The notes under the pieces are model-generated. The model was not told the origin of the DNA and made no database searches. It saw only the letters and a program-made list of their open reading frames with translations. From the NCBI GenBank assembly GCA_963786155.1, contig CAWAXW010000006.1, positions 1,922,001 to 1,986,000 of the forward strand: DNA of 64,000 bases, given 5' to 3'. The stretch is from CAWAXW01 sp963786155 (GTDB lineage Bacteria; Actinomycetota; CADDZG01; WHSQ01). Made by a program: the position numbers and the translations under genes. This document shows positions 1 through 8,307 of the stretch, in pieces; within the stretch, counting starts at the first letter, position 1; each line of letters opens with the position of its first letter.

Positions 1-1
1 C

Positions 2-232
2 CGGAAGCCCGAGCAGGTCCAACTGATGATCTACAAGGAGACCGAGGAGAACAACAACCGGATGATGCGTGGCGGGGCGGCCGCTCAGCCCGCTCAGCCC
101 GCGCAGCAGGCTGCGGCCCCCTCGGAATCAGTCACCGATCAGATCGAGGCATTGAAGCGGTTGAAGGACGCGGGCGCCATCACCGACATGGAGTTCGAGA
201 ACAAGAAGTCGGAGCTGCTGAAGCGCCTCTAG
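2..232 (+). CDS. SHOCT-domain protein, 3' part
   Basis: The reading frame is open from base 2, so the window probably cuts the 5' end; the first ATG inside is at 26. After an Ala/Gln/Pro-rich linker (about residues 25-45) the last 32 residues form a SHOCT module, 'IEALKRLKDAGAITDMEF' followed by 'ELLKRL'. SHOCT is a short C-terminal helical module, seen in many actinobacterial membrane and phage-derived proteins, thought to mediate oligomerisation. What precedes it cannot be seen. A second SHOCT protein is at 62403-62669. Function unknown. Confidence 0.75.
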   Translation, partial: RKPEQVQLMIYKETEENNNRMMRGGAAAQPAQPAQQAAAPSESVTDQIEALKRLKDAGAITDMEFENKKSELLKRL

Positions 233-370
233 AGGGCCAATAAGTATTTCTACGTAGAGCCCAAGCATTGACACGCGCTCCCAGTATCTGTCACATTATT
301 TCCAGGTATTGGAAAAAGGCCTCGCAACCCATCCGGCGGGTGCGTGGTCGCCTATCTAGGAGGATGCGCC
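233..370 (+). promoter_or_regulatory. Upstream region of first surface protein
   Basis: A perfect 8-bp palindrome CTACGTAG lies at 250-257 and a consensus-like -35 box TTGACA at 268-273; no convincing -10 at 17-18 bp spacing is visible, CATTAT at 294-299 being the nearest. A strong Shine-Dalgarno AGGAGG at 358-363 sits 7 nt before the ATG at 371. The CTACGTAG motif recurs upstream of the L,D-transpeptidase (6685-6692). Promoter assignment is inference; the RBS is clear. Confidence 0.4.
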
Positions 371-3300
371 ATGTCTCGTCCCACCAGTGGGTGGAGTCTT
401 GAGGCTCCGACCGGACGCCGGAACCTGATCGGTGTATCGGCAGTGGTCGTCCTTATCTTGAGCATGATCGTGGCCCTGTCGCCGGCATCGGCTTTGGCCG
501 ACGTCTACCGGCAGGACAAGGACGAGCTCGCCCTGAGAAGGGGCGACGACGACGAGGCCGCGCGCCCGTTGGAGACCGACGACGATGACGACGACGGCAA
601 CGACAGCAGCGGTGGCGGCGACGGCGACTCCAGTGGCGGTGGCGGCGGAGGCGACTCCAGCGGCGGCGGCAGTGGTGGGAGCGGCGGCAGCAGCGGCGGC
701 GGAGACGACGACTGCACCCTGGGCGGCAAAGACGAAGACGACAGCGACGACGGAAGCGATGACAGCGACGGTGGCAAAGACGGTAGCGGCGACGGCGGCG
801 GCGGCAGCTCCGGTGGATCCGGCTCCGGCGGATCCGGCGGCAGTGGCTCCGGCAGCGGCGACGGCAAGTTCGTGGCCGACGGCGGTGGCGACAGTAGCGG
901 TGGCGGCGGCGACGACAGCGGCGGCGACGACAGCAGTGGCGACGGTGGCGGCGACGACGACAGCGGCGACGACGACTCGTCGGACAACGGCGATGGCAAG
1001 TGCGGCGCGATCCACATCGCGAAGAGCGGCCCCTCGAGCCGGAACGTGGGCGAGTCGGCGGCCTACAGCTTCGCCGTCACGATCCCCGGCAACACCCCAC
1101 TGAGCAGCATCCAAGTCACCGACGACAAGTGCTCCCCCGCTCTCCAATCGAAAGCCGGGGACCAGGACGCTTTGCTCGAACAAGGGGAGACGTGGACATA
1201 CACGTGCAGTCGCACGGTGCTGGCGGGCGATTTCCCGCAGGTCCGTAACGTTGCGACCGCGCGGGGTACGCCACCCAAGGGACCGATCGTGTCCGACACC
1301 GACGAGCACATCATGAAGATCCCGGCCCCCAAGATCGACGTTGCGAAGACCGGGCCGAGCACCGGCACGGTCGGCGGTTCGGCGACCTACACGATCAACG
1401 TGAGCAACGCCGGCGCCGTTGCATTGAGCAACGTCACGGTCACCGACGACAAGTGCAACGCCGCCCCCGTGCGCCAAAGTGGCGACGTGAACTCCAACAA
1501 CGTCCTCGAGACGACCGAGACGTGGGTCTACACGTGCTCGAGGACGCTCGTAGATGCAGACCGCCCAGAGCTGACCAACATCGCCAAGGCGACAGGGAGC
1601 GGCAACGGTCAATCGACGACCGATCAGGACGATCACAAGCTGCAGGTGGCGGCCGCCGGTGCTCCGGTGATCGACATCGACAAGACGGGGCCGGCAACCG
1701 TGGCCGCGGGGCAGCTTGCCAACTACACGCTTACGGTTCGTAACCCCGGGACGCTTGCTTTGAGCACCGTCACGGTTACCGACGACAAGTGCAACGCGGC
1801 CCCCGTTCGCCAGAGCGGCGACACGAACTCCAACAACATCCTGGAGACGACCGAGACGTGGGTCTACACCTGCTCGCGGACGGTCCTCGAAGCCGACCGT
1901 CCTTCGGTGACGAACACCGCCACCGCGAGCGGGAAATCTGGTAGCCAGACGGCGACCGACACCGACACGCACGTCGTGCAAGTTCCGGCGGCAGGCGCGC
2001 CGGTGATCGACATCGTCAAGACCGGTCCCTCGACGCTTGGGGTCGGCCAGTTGGCGACGTACTCACTGCAGCTCACGAACCCCGGGCCCGTCGCTCTCAG
2101 CAACGTGACGGTCACCGACAACAAGTGCAGCGCGGCACCGGTCCGGCTGAGCGGCGATGTCGACGGCGACAATCAGCTCGACACGACCGAGACTTGGCTG
2201 TACACATGCAGTCGGACGCTCCTCGAATCGGACCGGCCGACACTCACCAACATCGCCACCGCGACCGGAACAGGCAACGGCCAGACGGCGACCGACTCGG
2301 ACGACCACGTGATGTCGGTGACTCCCACCAATGCACCGCAGATCACGCTCGACAAGTCCGGGCCCACCACGGCCCGGGTCGGTGACCTCGTCACCTATTC
2401 GTTAAAGGTGTCGATCCCGGTGGACCGGCCCTTGACCGGCGTGGTCGTCAGCGATCCGCGCTGCGACTCTGCCCCCGTCCTCCTGTCGAAGTCTGGCGGG
2501 GACTCCGACGACATCCTCGAATTCGGAGAGGTGTGGGAGTACCGATGCACGCACCGTGTGGTGGCAGGGGATCCAGATCCCCTGCCCAACACTGCGACGA
2601 GTACAGGTACCGCCGGCAGCTCGACCGCAACCGGCACCGACACGCACAGTGTCGACATCCTTCCGGGCCCGGCGGCTCCGGCCATCGAGATCGAGAAGGA
2701 TGGGCCCGACTCGGCAGAGGTGGGCGACACGGTTACCTATCGGCTCGAGGTTTCGATCCCAGGCGACCGTCCGCTTAACAATGTCACCGTGAGCGACCCT
2801 CGCTGCGACGCCGGCACCATGCGCGGACCGCAGAAGACGGGCGGGGACGAGGACGACGCCCTCGAGCCGGGTGAAACCTGGGTCTACCGCTGCGATCACA
2901 CCTTGACCGACAGCGACCCGAACCCGTTCCCCAACACGGCCACCGTTGCCGGCTCGACCATCGACACGAACGAGCCTGCGACGGACACCGACTCGCACTT
3001 GCTCCAGATCGACGAGCCTGCTCGTGTGCGGATCAACAAGAGCGGGCCGGACTCAGTCGAGGTCGGGGACACGATCGTCTACACCCTCGAGGTCTCGGTA
3101 CAGGGTGACGGTTCTCTTACCAACGTGGTCGTCCGCGACAACAAGTGCGACTCCGCACCTCAGCTCGTGGACAAGCGCGGGGGCGACAACGACAACGTGC
3201 TCGAGTCCGGGGAGACCTGGGTGTATCGCTGCACGAGGGTCGCCCAGATCGGGGACCTAGGAACGCTCACCAACGTCGCCAGCGTCGCCGGCACGGATGA

Positions 3301-3511
3301 AGACGGCGACAGGGTGCGCGACACCGACCAGCAGCAGACCGACGTCGAGGACAAGGTCCTGGGCGAGCAGATCACCAGGCCCGACAACCCGCCCGCAGCG
3401 GTGCTTCCGTTCACGGGGGCCGGACTGTTGGTGATCGCCCTCGCAGGGATGACCCTCATGGCATCCGGCGCCTCGACACTGGCGCTCGGTAGGCGTCGCC
3501 GCCGCAGATAG
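371..3511 (+). CDS. LPFTG-anchored surface protein 1, 7 DUF11-like repeats
   Basis: Start chosen at ATG 371 because AGGAGG lies 7 nt upstream; an in-frame GTG at 344 has no RBS. The 1046-residue product has a signal peptide ending near 'SPASALA', then about 170 residues of almost pure Gly/Ser/Asp, then seven repeats of about 115 residues beginning 'KxGP..VG...YT' (TIGR01451/DUF11-like beta-sandwich). Each repeat has two Cys ('DDKC' and 'YTCSR') and an acidic loop such as 'DVDGDNQLDTTE'. The C-terminus is LPFTG (about 1012-1016), a hydrophobic segment and six Arg, a sortase signal. Predicted cell-wall-linked fibre or adhesin; ligand unknown. No sortase gene is in the window. Closest relative is the next gene. 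Confidence 0.88.
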   Translation: MSRPTSGWSLEAPTGRRNLIGVSAVVVLILSMIVALSPASALADVYRQDKDELALRRGDDDEAARPLETDDDDDDGNDSSGGGDGDSSGGGGGGDSSGGGSGGSGGSSGGGDDDCTLGGKDEDDSDDGSDDSDGGKDGSGDGGGGSSGGSGSGGSGGSGSGSGDGKFVADGGGDSSGGGGDDSGGDDSSGDGGGDDDSGDDDSSDNGDGKCGAIHIAKSGPSSRNVGESAAYSFAVTIPGNTPLSSIQVTDDKCSPALQSKAGDQDALLEQGETWTYTCSRTVLAGDFPQVRNVATARGTPPKGPIVSDTDEHIMKIPAPKIDVAKTGPSTGTVGGSATYTINVSNAGAVALSNVTVTDDKCNAAPVRQSGDVNSNNVLETTETWVYTCSRTLVDADRPELTNIAKATGSGNGQSTTDQDDHKLQVAAAGAPVIDIDKTGPATVAAGQLANYTLTVRNPGTLALSTVTVTDDKCNAAPVRQSGDTNSNNILETTETWVYTCSRTVLEADRPSVTNTATASGKSGSQTATDTDTHVVQVPAAGAPVIDIVKTGPSTLGVGQLATYSLQLTNPGPVALSNVTVTDNKCSAAPVRLSGDVDGDNQLDTTETWLYTCSRTLLESDRPTLTNIATATGTGNGQTATDSDDHVMSVTPTNAPQITLDKSGPTTARVGDLVTYSLKVSIPVDRPLTGVVVSDPRCDSAPVLLSKSGGDSDDILEFGEVWEYRCTHRVVAGDPDPLPNTATSTGTAGSSTATGTDTHSVDILPGPAAPAIEIEKDGPDSAEVGDTVTYRLEVSIPGDRPLNNVTVSDPRCDAGTMRGPQKTGGDEDDALEPGETWVYRCDHTLTDSDPNPFPNTATVAGSTIDTNEPATDTDSHLLQIDEPARVRINKSGPDSVEVGDTIVYTLEVSVQGDGSLTNVVVRDNKCDSAPQLVDKRGGDNDNVLESGETWVYRCTRVAQIGDLGTLTNVASVAGTDEDGDRVRDTDQQQTDVEDKVLGEQITRPDNPPAAVLPFTGAGLLVIALAGMTLMASGASTLALGRRRRRR

Positions 3512-3556
3512 GAGTAACAACATCCGGCGCCGAGCCGGTACTCGGCGGGCTTGAAC

Positions 3557-3584
3557 GAACGCCCCGGTGAAAACCGGGGCGTTC
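3557..3584 (+). terminator. Hairpin terminator after surface protein 1
   Basis: A perfect 12-bp stem (GAACGCCCCGGT with ACCGGGGCGTTC) closed by a GAAA tetraloop, 45 nt after the stop codon. There is no U-run directly behind it, so it may be a weak or bidirectional terminator. Confidence 0.7.
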
Positions 3585-3629
3585 GGCGTGTCCGGGCCTT
3601 CTAGGGCGAAAGAGCGCGAATGGCAAAAC

Positions 3630-3746
3630 TTGGCATTGTGCATATGCACTTCCCTCATAAGCCGCGAACTATTATCTTCCGACAGATACGACGGGCGTCA
3701 CCGGGCGGATGCAAGCGGTGACGGAAGCAATCGACTAGGGGGCGGA
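3630..3746 (+). promoter_or_regulatory. Putative promoter/operator of surface protein 2
   Basis: A 12-bp perfect palindrome GTGCATATGCAC lies at 3638-3649, directly behind a TTGGCA (-35-like) at 3630-3635, the usual place for a repressor site. No clear -10 is visible. The start at 3747 is preceded by a G-rich stretch (AGGGGGCGG) as ribosome-binding site. Function is inferred from position only. Confidence 0.3.
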
Positions 3747-6614
3747 ATGCAAGCACGTACCAGAACCCATCTTTGGGATGGGGAAAAAAGCGCGGGGCGG
3801 AACCTGACGGGTGTACTGCTCATAGCAATGCTGATCGTCGGGATGGCCCTCGCGCTCTCTCCGGCCTCTGCTTTGGCCAACGCGTACGGAAACGATGACG
3901 AAGCCGCGCTCGCCTCGAGGGGGGACGACGAGGACGAAGCTCGTCTCAACGACGACGGCGATGATGACGACGGCGATGACTCCAGCGGTGGGGACGACTC
4001 CAGCGGCGACGGTAAGTCCGACGGGGGCGACTCCAGCGGCGACGGCAAGTCGAGCGGAGGCGGCGGCGATACCAGCGGAGGCGGCGACTCCAGCGGAGAC
4101 GGCACTTCCAACGGTGGCGGCGACATCTGCCCCGCCAAGGACGACGACAGCAACGACGGCAAGGACGACGACAGCGACCACGGCAAGGACGACAGCGGCG
4201 ACGGCGGCTCCAGTGGTGGCAGCGGTGGCAGCGGCAGCGGTGACGGCCGGGTCGCGGCAAACGGTGGCGGCGGTGACGACGACAGCAGCGGCGGCGGCGA
4301 CCAGAGCAGCGGCGGCGGGAGCAGCGGTGGTGACAGCAGCGGCGGCGGCGGCGACAGCGGTGACGGTGGCGACGACGACGACAGCAGCGGCCACGATGAC
4401 GGCAACAAGGACTGCGGCGACATCAAGATCGACAAGTCCGGACCGGCCACCCGCAACGTCGGCGAGACCGCGACCTTCTCGCTCGTGGTCACGGCTCCCA
4501 GTGGCATACCGCTGACCAACGTCCGAGTGACCGACAACCGGTGCTCGCCACTCTCGGCTCCGGTAAGAAACGGAGGCGACCAGGACGCAATCCTCGAACG
4601 CGGCGAGGCTTGGACCTATACGTGCAGCCGAACGATCCAGGCGAGCGACGGGACATCGATCGTCAACATCGGTACGGCCGTCGGCACTCCCCCATCGGGA
4701 CCGGACGTCACAGACAAGGACGATCACGTCGTGAAGATCCCAGGTCCGCGCATCAACGTGTCCAAGACCGGGCCGGGGTCGGTACCCGTGGATCAAGATG
4801 CGCACTACACCATCACGGTGACGAACCCAGGAACTGTGGCCCTCAGCAACGTCATCGTGCGCGACGACAAGTGCACCACCACCCCCACCCGGGCAGCTGG
4901 TAGTGCCGGCGGAGACGCGGACAACGACAACCTGCTCGATACGAACGAAGCGTGGATCTACACGTGCCTCCGGAGGATCGTGGTGGCCGACCGGCCGTCG
5001 GTCAGGAACGTCGCGACCGCGACGGGAACCGGCAACGGACAAACCGTCACGGACGACGACGATCACACGGTCAACGTGCCTGCAGCCGGAGCGCCGACCA
5101 TCGATGTCGTCAAGACGGGACCGGTGAGCGTCCCCGTCGGTGGGTCTGCCAACTACACGATCACCGTGAGGCCGGGAACGGTCGCTCTCAGCAATGTGAC
5201 GGTGACCGACGACAGGTGCAACTCGGCCCCCGTGAGGACGCCCGGGAGTGCGGGCGGCGATGCCGATGGCGACAACGTGCTGGACACGAACGAGACCTGG
5301 ACGTACACGTGCAGCCGGACGATCCTCGAATCCGACCGTCCCGCCTTGACCAACATCGCGCGTGCATCCGGAACGGGTAACGGCCAGACAGTGACCGATC
5401 AAGACGACCACATCGTCCAGATCCCCGCGGCCGCCAACCCACAGATCACCATCGACAAGACCGGACCGACGACCGCCTTCATCGGTGACGTCGTCACCTA
5501 CACGCTCAACGTGTCGGTCCCCGTCGACCGGCCTTTGACTGGGATCAATGTGCAGGACCCGCGTTGCGACTCCGCTCCGGTCCTGATCGCCAAGAGAGGC
5601 GGGGACGGTGACGACCTGCTCGAGCTCGGAGAGGTCTGGGAGTACCGCTGCACGCATCAGGTGCGCGTGGGCGATCCCGACCCCCTGCCGAACACTGCCG
5701 TGGCGAGCGGGAACGTCCCAGGCGGCTCGAGCGTGAGCGGCCAGGACACCCACTCCGTCGACATAGTCCCCGGTCCGGCGGCACCGGCCATATCGCTCGA
5801 GAAGGACGGCCCCCAGGCCGCGCAATTAGGCGACACGATCACCTATCGCCTCGAAGTGAGCCTGCCGGTCGACAGACCCGTTACCAACGTGACGATCACC
5901 GATGACCGATGCGATGCCAATACGCTTCGCGGCCCGGAAAAGACGGGGGGTGACGCGGACGACATCCTCGAGGTCAACGAAGTATGGATCTATCGCTGTG
6001 ATCACCGAGTGCGGGCTTCCGATCCCAACCCTCTGCCCAACACGGCAACCGTTCAGGGCACCGTGGTCGGGTCGTCCCAGACCGTCAGCGCTGAGGACTC
6101 GCACCTCGTCGACATCGTCCCCGAGAGCGGCATCCGAATCCAGAAGACCGGCCCGGACTCTGTCGAGGTCGGAGACACGGTCATCTACACCCTCGAGGTG
6201 TTCGTGCCGGTCGATAGCCCTATGACCAACGTCGAGGTCCGCGATCCGAAATGCGACGACCAGCCGGAGCTGATCGACAAGCGGGGCGGCGACAACGACA
6301 ACAGGCTCGAGTTCGGCGAGACGTGGATCTACAGATGCAGCCACGTGGCGACCGTCGCCGACGTGCCGAACCTCGAGAATGTCGCCTCGGTGGCCGGGAC
6401 CGACCAGAACGACGACAGGATCCGGGACACCGACCGGCAGAACACCAACGTCCAGGCCGTCCTCGGCGAGCAGATCACCAGGCCCGATAACCCACCGAGC
6501 GGGACCCTGCCGTTCACGGGGTCCTCGTCGGGCGCGATCGCACTGGTCGGCCTCGGCCTCCTGATGGCCGGGTCCGGGCTCTTGGCGACCGCTCGGAGAA
6601 GGCGAGAGATGTAG
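3747..6614 (+). CDS. LPFTG-anchored surface protein 2, 6 DUF11-like repeats
   Basis: A paralogue of surface protein 1 with the same order: signal peptide ending 'SPASALA', Gly/Ser/Asp-rich linker of about 170 residues, six Cys-pair repeats with acidic loops ('DADNDNLLDTNE'), then LPFTG (about 921-925), hydrophobic segment and RRRREM. The frame is open back to 3567, but ATG 3747 gives an N-terminus that aligns with protein 1 and a normal signal peptide, and the longer version would begin inside the upstream terminator. It has one repeat fewer than protein 1, so repeats are gained or lost as units. 955 residues. Predicted sortase-anchored wall protein; ligand unknown. Confidence 0.88.
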   Translation: MQARTRTHLWDGEKSAGRNLTGVLLIAMLIVGMALALSPASALANAYGNDDEAALASRGDDEDEARLNDDGDDDDGDDSSGGDDSSGDGKSDGGDSSGDGKSSGGGGDTSGGGDSSGDGTSNGGGDICPAKDDDSNDGKDDDSDHGKDDSGDGGSSGGSGGSGSGDGRVAANGGGGDDDSSGGGDQSSGGGSSGGDSSGGGGDSGDGGDDDDSSGHDDGNKDCGDIKIDKSGPATRNVGETATFSLVVTAPSGIPLTNVRVTDNRCSPLSAPVRNGGDQDAILERGEAWTYTCSRTIQASDGTSIVNIGTAVGTPPSGPDVTDKDDHVVKIPGPRINVSKTGPGSVPVDQDAHYTITVTNPGTVALSNVIVRDDKCTTTPTRAAGSAGGDADNDNLLDTNEAWIYTCLRRIVVADRPSVRNVATATGTGNGQTVTDDDDHTVNVPAAGAPTIDVVKTGPVSVPVGGSANYTITVRPGTVALSNVTVTDDRCNSAPVRTPGSAGGDADGDNVLDTNETWTYTCSRTILESDRPALTNIARASGTGNGQTVTDQDDHIVQIPAAANPQITIDKTGPTTAFIGDVVTYTLNVSVPVDRPLTGINVQDPRCDSAPVLIAKRGGDGDDLLELGEVWEYRCTHQVRVGDPDPLPNTAVASGNVPGGSSVSGQDTHSVDIVPGPAAPAISLEKDGPQAAQLGDTITYRLEVSLPVDRPVTNVTITDDRCDANTLRGPEKTGGDADDILEVNEVWIYRCDHRVRASDPNPLPNTATVQGTVVGSSQTVSAEDSHLVDIVPESGIRIQKTGPDSVEVGDTVIYTLEVFVPVDSPMTNVEVRDPKCDDQPELIDKRGGDNDNRLEFGETWIYRCSHVATVADVPNLENVASVAGTDQNDDRIRDTDRQNTNVQAVLGEQITRPDNPPSGTLPFTGSSSGAIALVGLGLLMAGSGLLATARRRREM

Positions 6615-6637
6615 CCGAAAGGCACCGACCGAGCGCT

Positions 6638-6663
6638 ACAGGGGCCCCTTCGGGGGCCCCTGT
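6638..6663 (+). terminator. Terminator after surface protein 2
   Basis: ACAGGGGCCCC pairs perfectly with GGGGCCCCTGT around a TTCG tetraloop (11-bp stem), 24 nt after the stop. UUCG loops are typical of stable bacterial terminators; the downstream tail is only mildly T-rich. Confidence 0.75.
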
Positions 6664-6980
6664 TCGTGAGCTCCCCTTCTTGTTCTACGTAGGGAGAAAG
6701 AGACACCCCGGGTGATACCGTTGGGTAGTGGTCCAACGACGGATAGTTACCAAATAGGTCAAATCGGGGCACACCAGGCGGCAGAGGGGGATACGCACTT
6801 TCGGCAACTTTCGCTGAAACCTTGAGGACTTCTTGACTCCGAGAGGGAAATTATGGAAGCTAACTCCCAGAAGCTGGTAATTCAGGAGGGAGTCCTTCAG
6901 GTCTCAGCTGCCACTAGGGTGCCTTTCGCAAGCGACCGGGATAGCCCGGCGGCGAAGGCGGATCTGTAGGAGGAATCAGG
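6664..6980 (+). promoter_or_regulatory. Leader of the L,D-transpeptidase gene
   Basis: This 317-bp stretch has no gene. It contains CTACGTAG (6685-6692), TTGACT (6833-6838, -35-like), a segment (6831-6885) closely matched at 13246-13299, and a two-part hairpin at 6920-6959: an outer stem GCCTTtCGC/GCGAAGGC with one bulged T, and an inner stem CCGGG/CCCGG with ATAG loop. A strong AGGAGG (6968-6973) sits 7 nt before the ATG. The hairpin ends about 9 nt before the Shine-Dalgarno, so it could affect translation. It does not match the riboswitch cores I know (GEMM, ydaO). Confidence 0.4.
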
Positions 6981-8198
6981 ATGCGGATGCGGAGGAATAC
7001 AGCTATGGCACGGACGACGGTGAGCGTCGTTGCAGCAGGGATCGTGATCGCGAACCTCTTTGTCGGAACGGCAACGGCGCCGGCACAAGAGCCGATACCC
7101 ACTCCAACGCCGACCCCGACGCCGACCCCCACCCCGGTGGAGTCGGTCTATATGGAGGCCACGAAGACGACGGTTCACTACGGTCAGTCGACGAAGCTCC
7201 GAGGAAACATCTCGTCGGGAGAATCGGACCAGAAGGTCCAGATAATCGACGCCGACGATCGCGTCGTCACCGACACCCTCACCATCGAGAATGGGCGGTT
7301 CGTCGTGGTGTTCGCTCCCAAGAAGAACATGAGCATCCGGGCCCGGTGGAACGAAGCAGTGAGCGACCCGGTCCATCTCAAGGTACGGGCAACGGCTACC
7401 GCGCACCTCGCGGACGTCCGTCTGTTCGACAAGGCCCGCGTATCGGGCAGCGTTAAGCCTGCGGACGCCAAGGTGAAGGTGACCTTGAGGCGCAACGGCA
7501 AGACTTCGGCTTCCAGGCAGGTCAAGGCCAAGAAGGGCCACTACAGCGCGAACTTCCCGATCAACAACATCGGCAAGTTCAGCGCCAAGGTCGTAGTCAC
7601 CACCCCGGGACTCATCGGCGGTGAAGCCACTACAAAGAACGAGAAGCCAAAGCTCCCCAGCCTCAGCGAGGGCTCCCGCGGCACGTACGTCGGGCTACTC
7701 GAGAAGCGTCTGGCGAAATTGAACTACAAGGTCGCAGGCAGGGACTCGACATTCGACTACCGCACGTCCGATGCCGTCGTTGCCTTCCACAAGGTGCAGG
7801 GCATGGCCCGCGTCGGCTCCGTTAGCAAGGCCACGTGGAAGCGGATGATCCACCCCAAGGTCCCTCGGACGCTCTTGAACACAGATGCAAAGCACGTCGA
7901 GGTCGACCAGTCGAAGCAGGTCTTCTACCTCGTCAAGAACGGCAAGGTCCAGTCGATCGTGCACATCTCGACTGGTGCCGGCGGCGCGACTCGCGATGGA
8001 ACTTTCAGGGTCTACAAGAAGGGCGGTCAGGGAGCAGCCTTCTATCCCACCTACTTCGACGGTGCGCGTGCGTTCCACGCATGGGACGACGTCCCACCGA
8101 CGAACGCGTCCCACGGCTGCATCAGGCTGCCGTGGTGGGCGGGCAAATGGATGTGGAGGAACACCCCGATCGGAACACCAGTACGGATCTATCACTAG
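6981..8198 (+). CDS. L,D-transpeptidase (YkuD) with peptidoglycan-binding domain
   Basis: Exported enzyme of 405 residues that would make 3-3 peptidoglycan crosslinks or attach proteins to peptidoglycan. Signal peptide in about the first 35 residues, a Pro-Thr repeat linker (about 40-54), two beta-rich Ig-like regions, a PG_binding_1 domain (about 230-290: 'GTYVGLLEKRL...VVAFHKVQG') and a C-terminal YkuD domain with the catalytic motif 'SHGCIRLPWW'. The catalytic Cys and His are present. The start has AGGAGG at 7 nt; the gene begins with a doubled ATGCGG hexamer. It lies between surface-protein genes, and a decayed copy precedes the fourth one, so its role is probably linked to mounting those proteins in the wall (inference). 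Confidence 0.92.
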   Translation: MRMRRNTAMARTTVSVVAAGIVIANLFVGTATAPAQEPIPTPTPTPTPTPTPVESVYMEATKTTVHYGQSTKLRGNISSGESDQKVQIIDADDRVVTDTLTIENGRFVVVFAPKKNMSIRARWNEAVSDPVHLKVRATATAHLADVRLFDKARVSGSVKPADAKVKVTLRRNGKTSASRQVKAKKGHYSANFPINNIGKFSAKVVVTTPGLIGGEATTKNEKPKLPSLSEGSRGTYVGLLEKRLAKLNYKVAGRDSTFDYRTSDAVVAFHKVQGMARVGSVSKATWKRMIHPKVPRTLLNTDAKHVEVDQSKQVFYLVKNGKVQSIVHISTGAGGATRDGTFRVYKKGGQGAAFYPTYFDGARAFHAWDDVPPTNASHGCIRLPWWAGKWMWRNTPIGTPVRIYH

Positions 8199-8307
8199 GA
8201 GGGATAGCTAGGAGGGGGATTTGAGGAAGTCGTCGACAGAAGAAGCGACGGGCACTAGGACGGGCAGAAGGATCGGGCTGCGGCGAGCTGAGGAGAGAGG
8301 GACAACC

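Noticed and set aside
344..370. Upstream GTG start for surface protein 1
   Set aside because: No RBS; the ATG at 371 has AGGAGG at 7 nt and a better signal peptide.
356..1981. Long minus-strand open frame, and similar ones at 3735-5825, 9427-10986, 11266-12930 and 14599-16509
   Set aside because: All lie antisense to the surface-protein repeats; they arise from high GC and repeated codons, have no RBS, no known motifs and low-complexity composition.
6900..6975. Known riboswitch (c-di-GMP GEMM-I, c-di-AMP ydaO) ahead of the transpeptidase
   Set aside because: A hairpin is present but the conserved core sequences of these classes are missing.
8221..8307. TTG start for surface protein 3
   Set aside because: It has an AGGAGG, but the conserved start shared with the paralogue is ATG 8308 with its own RBS; the stretch between resembles non-coding leader of the other copy.
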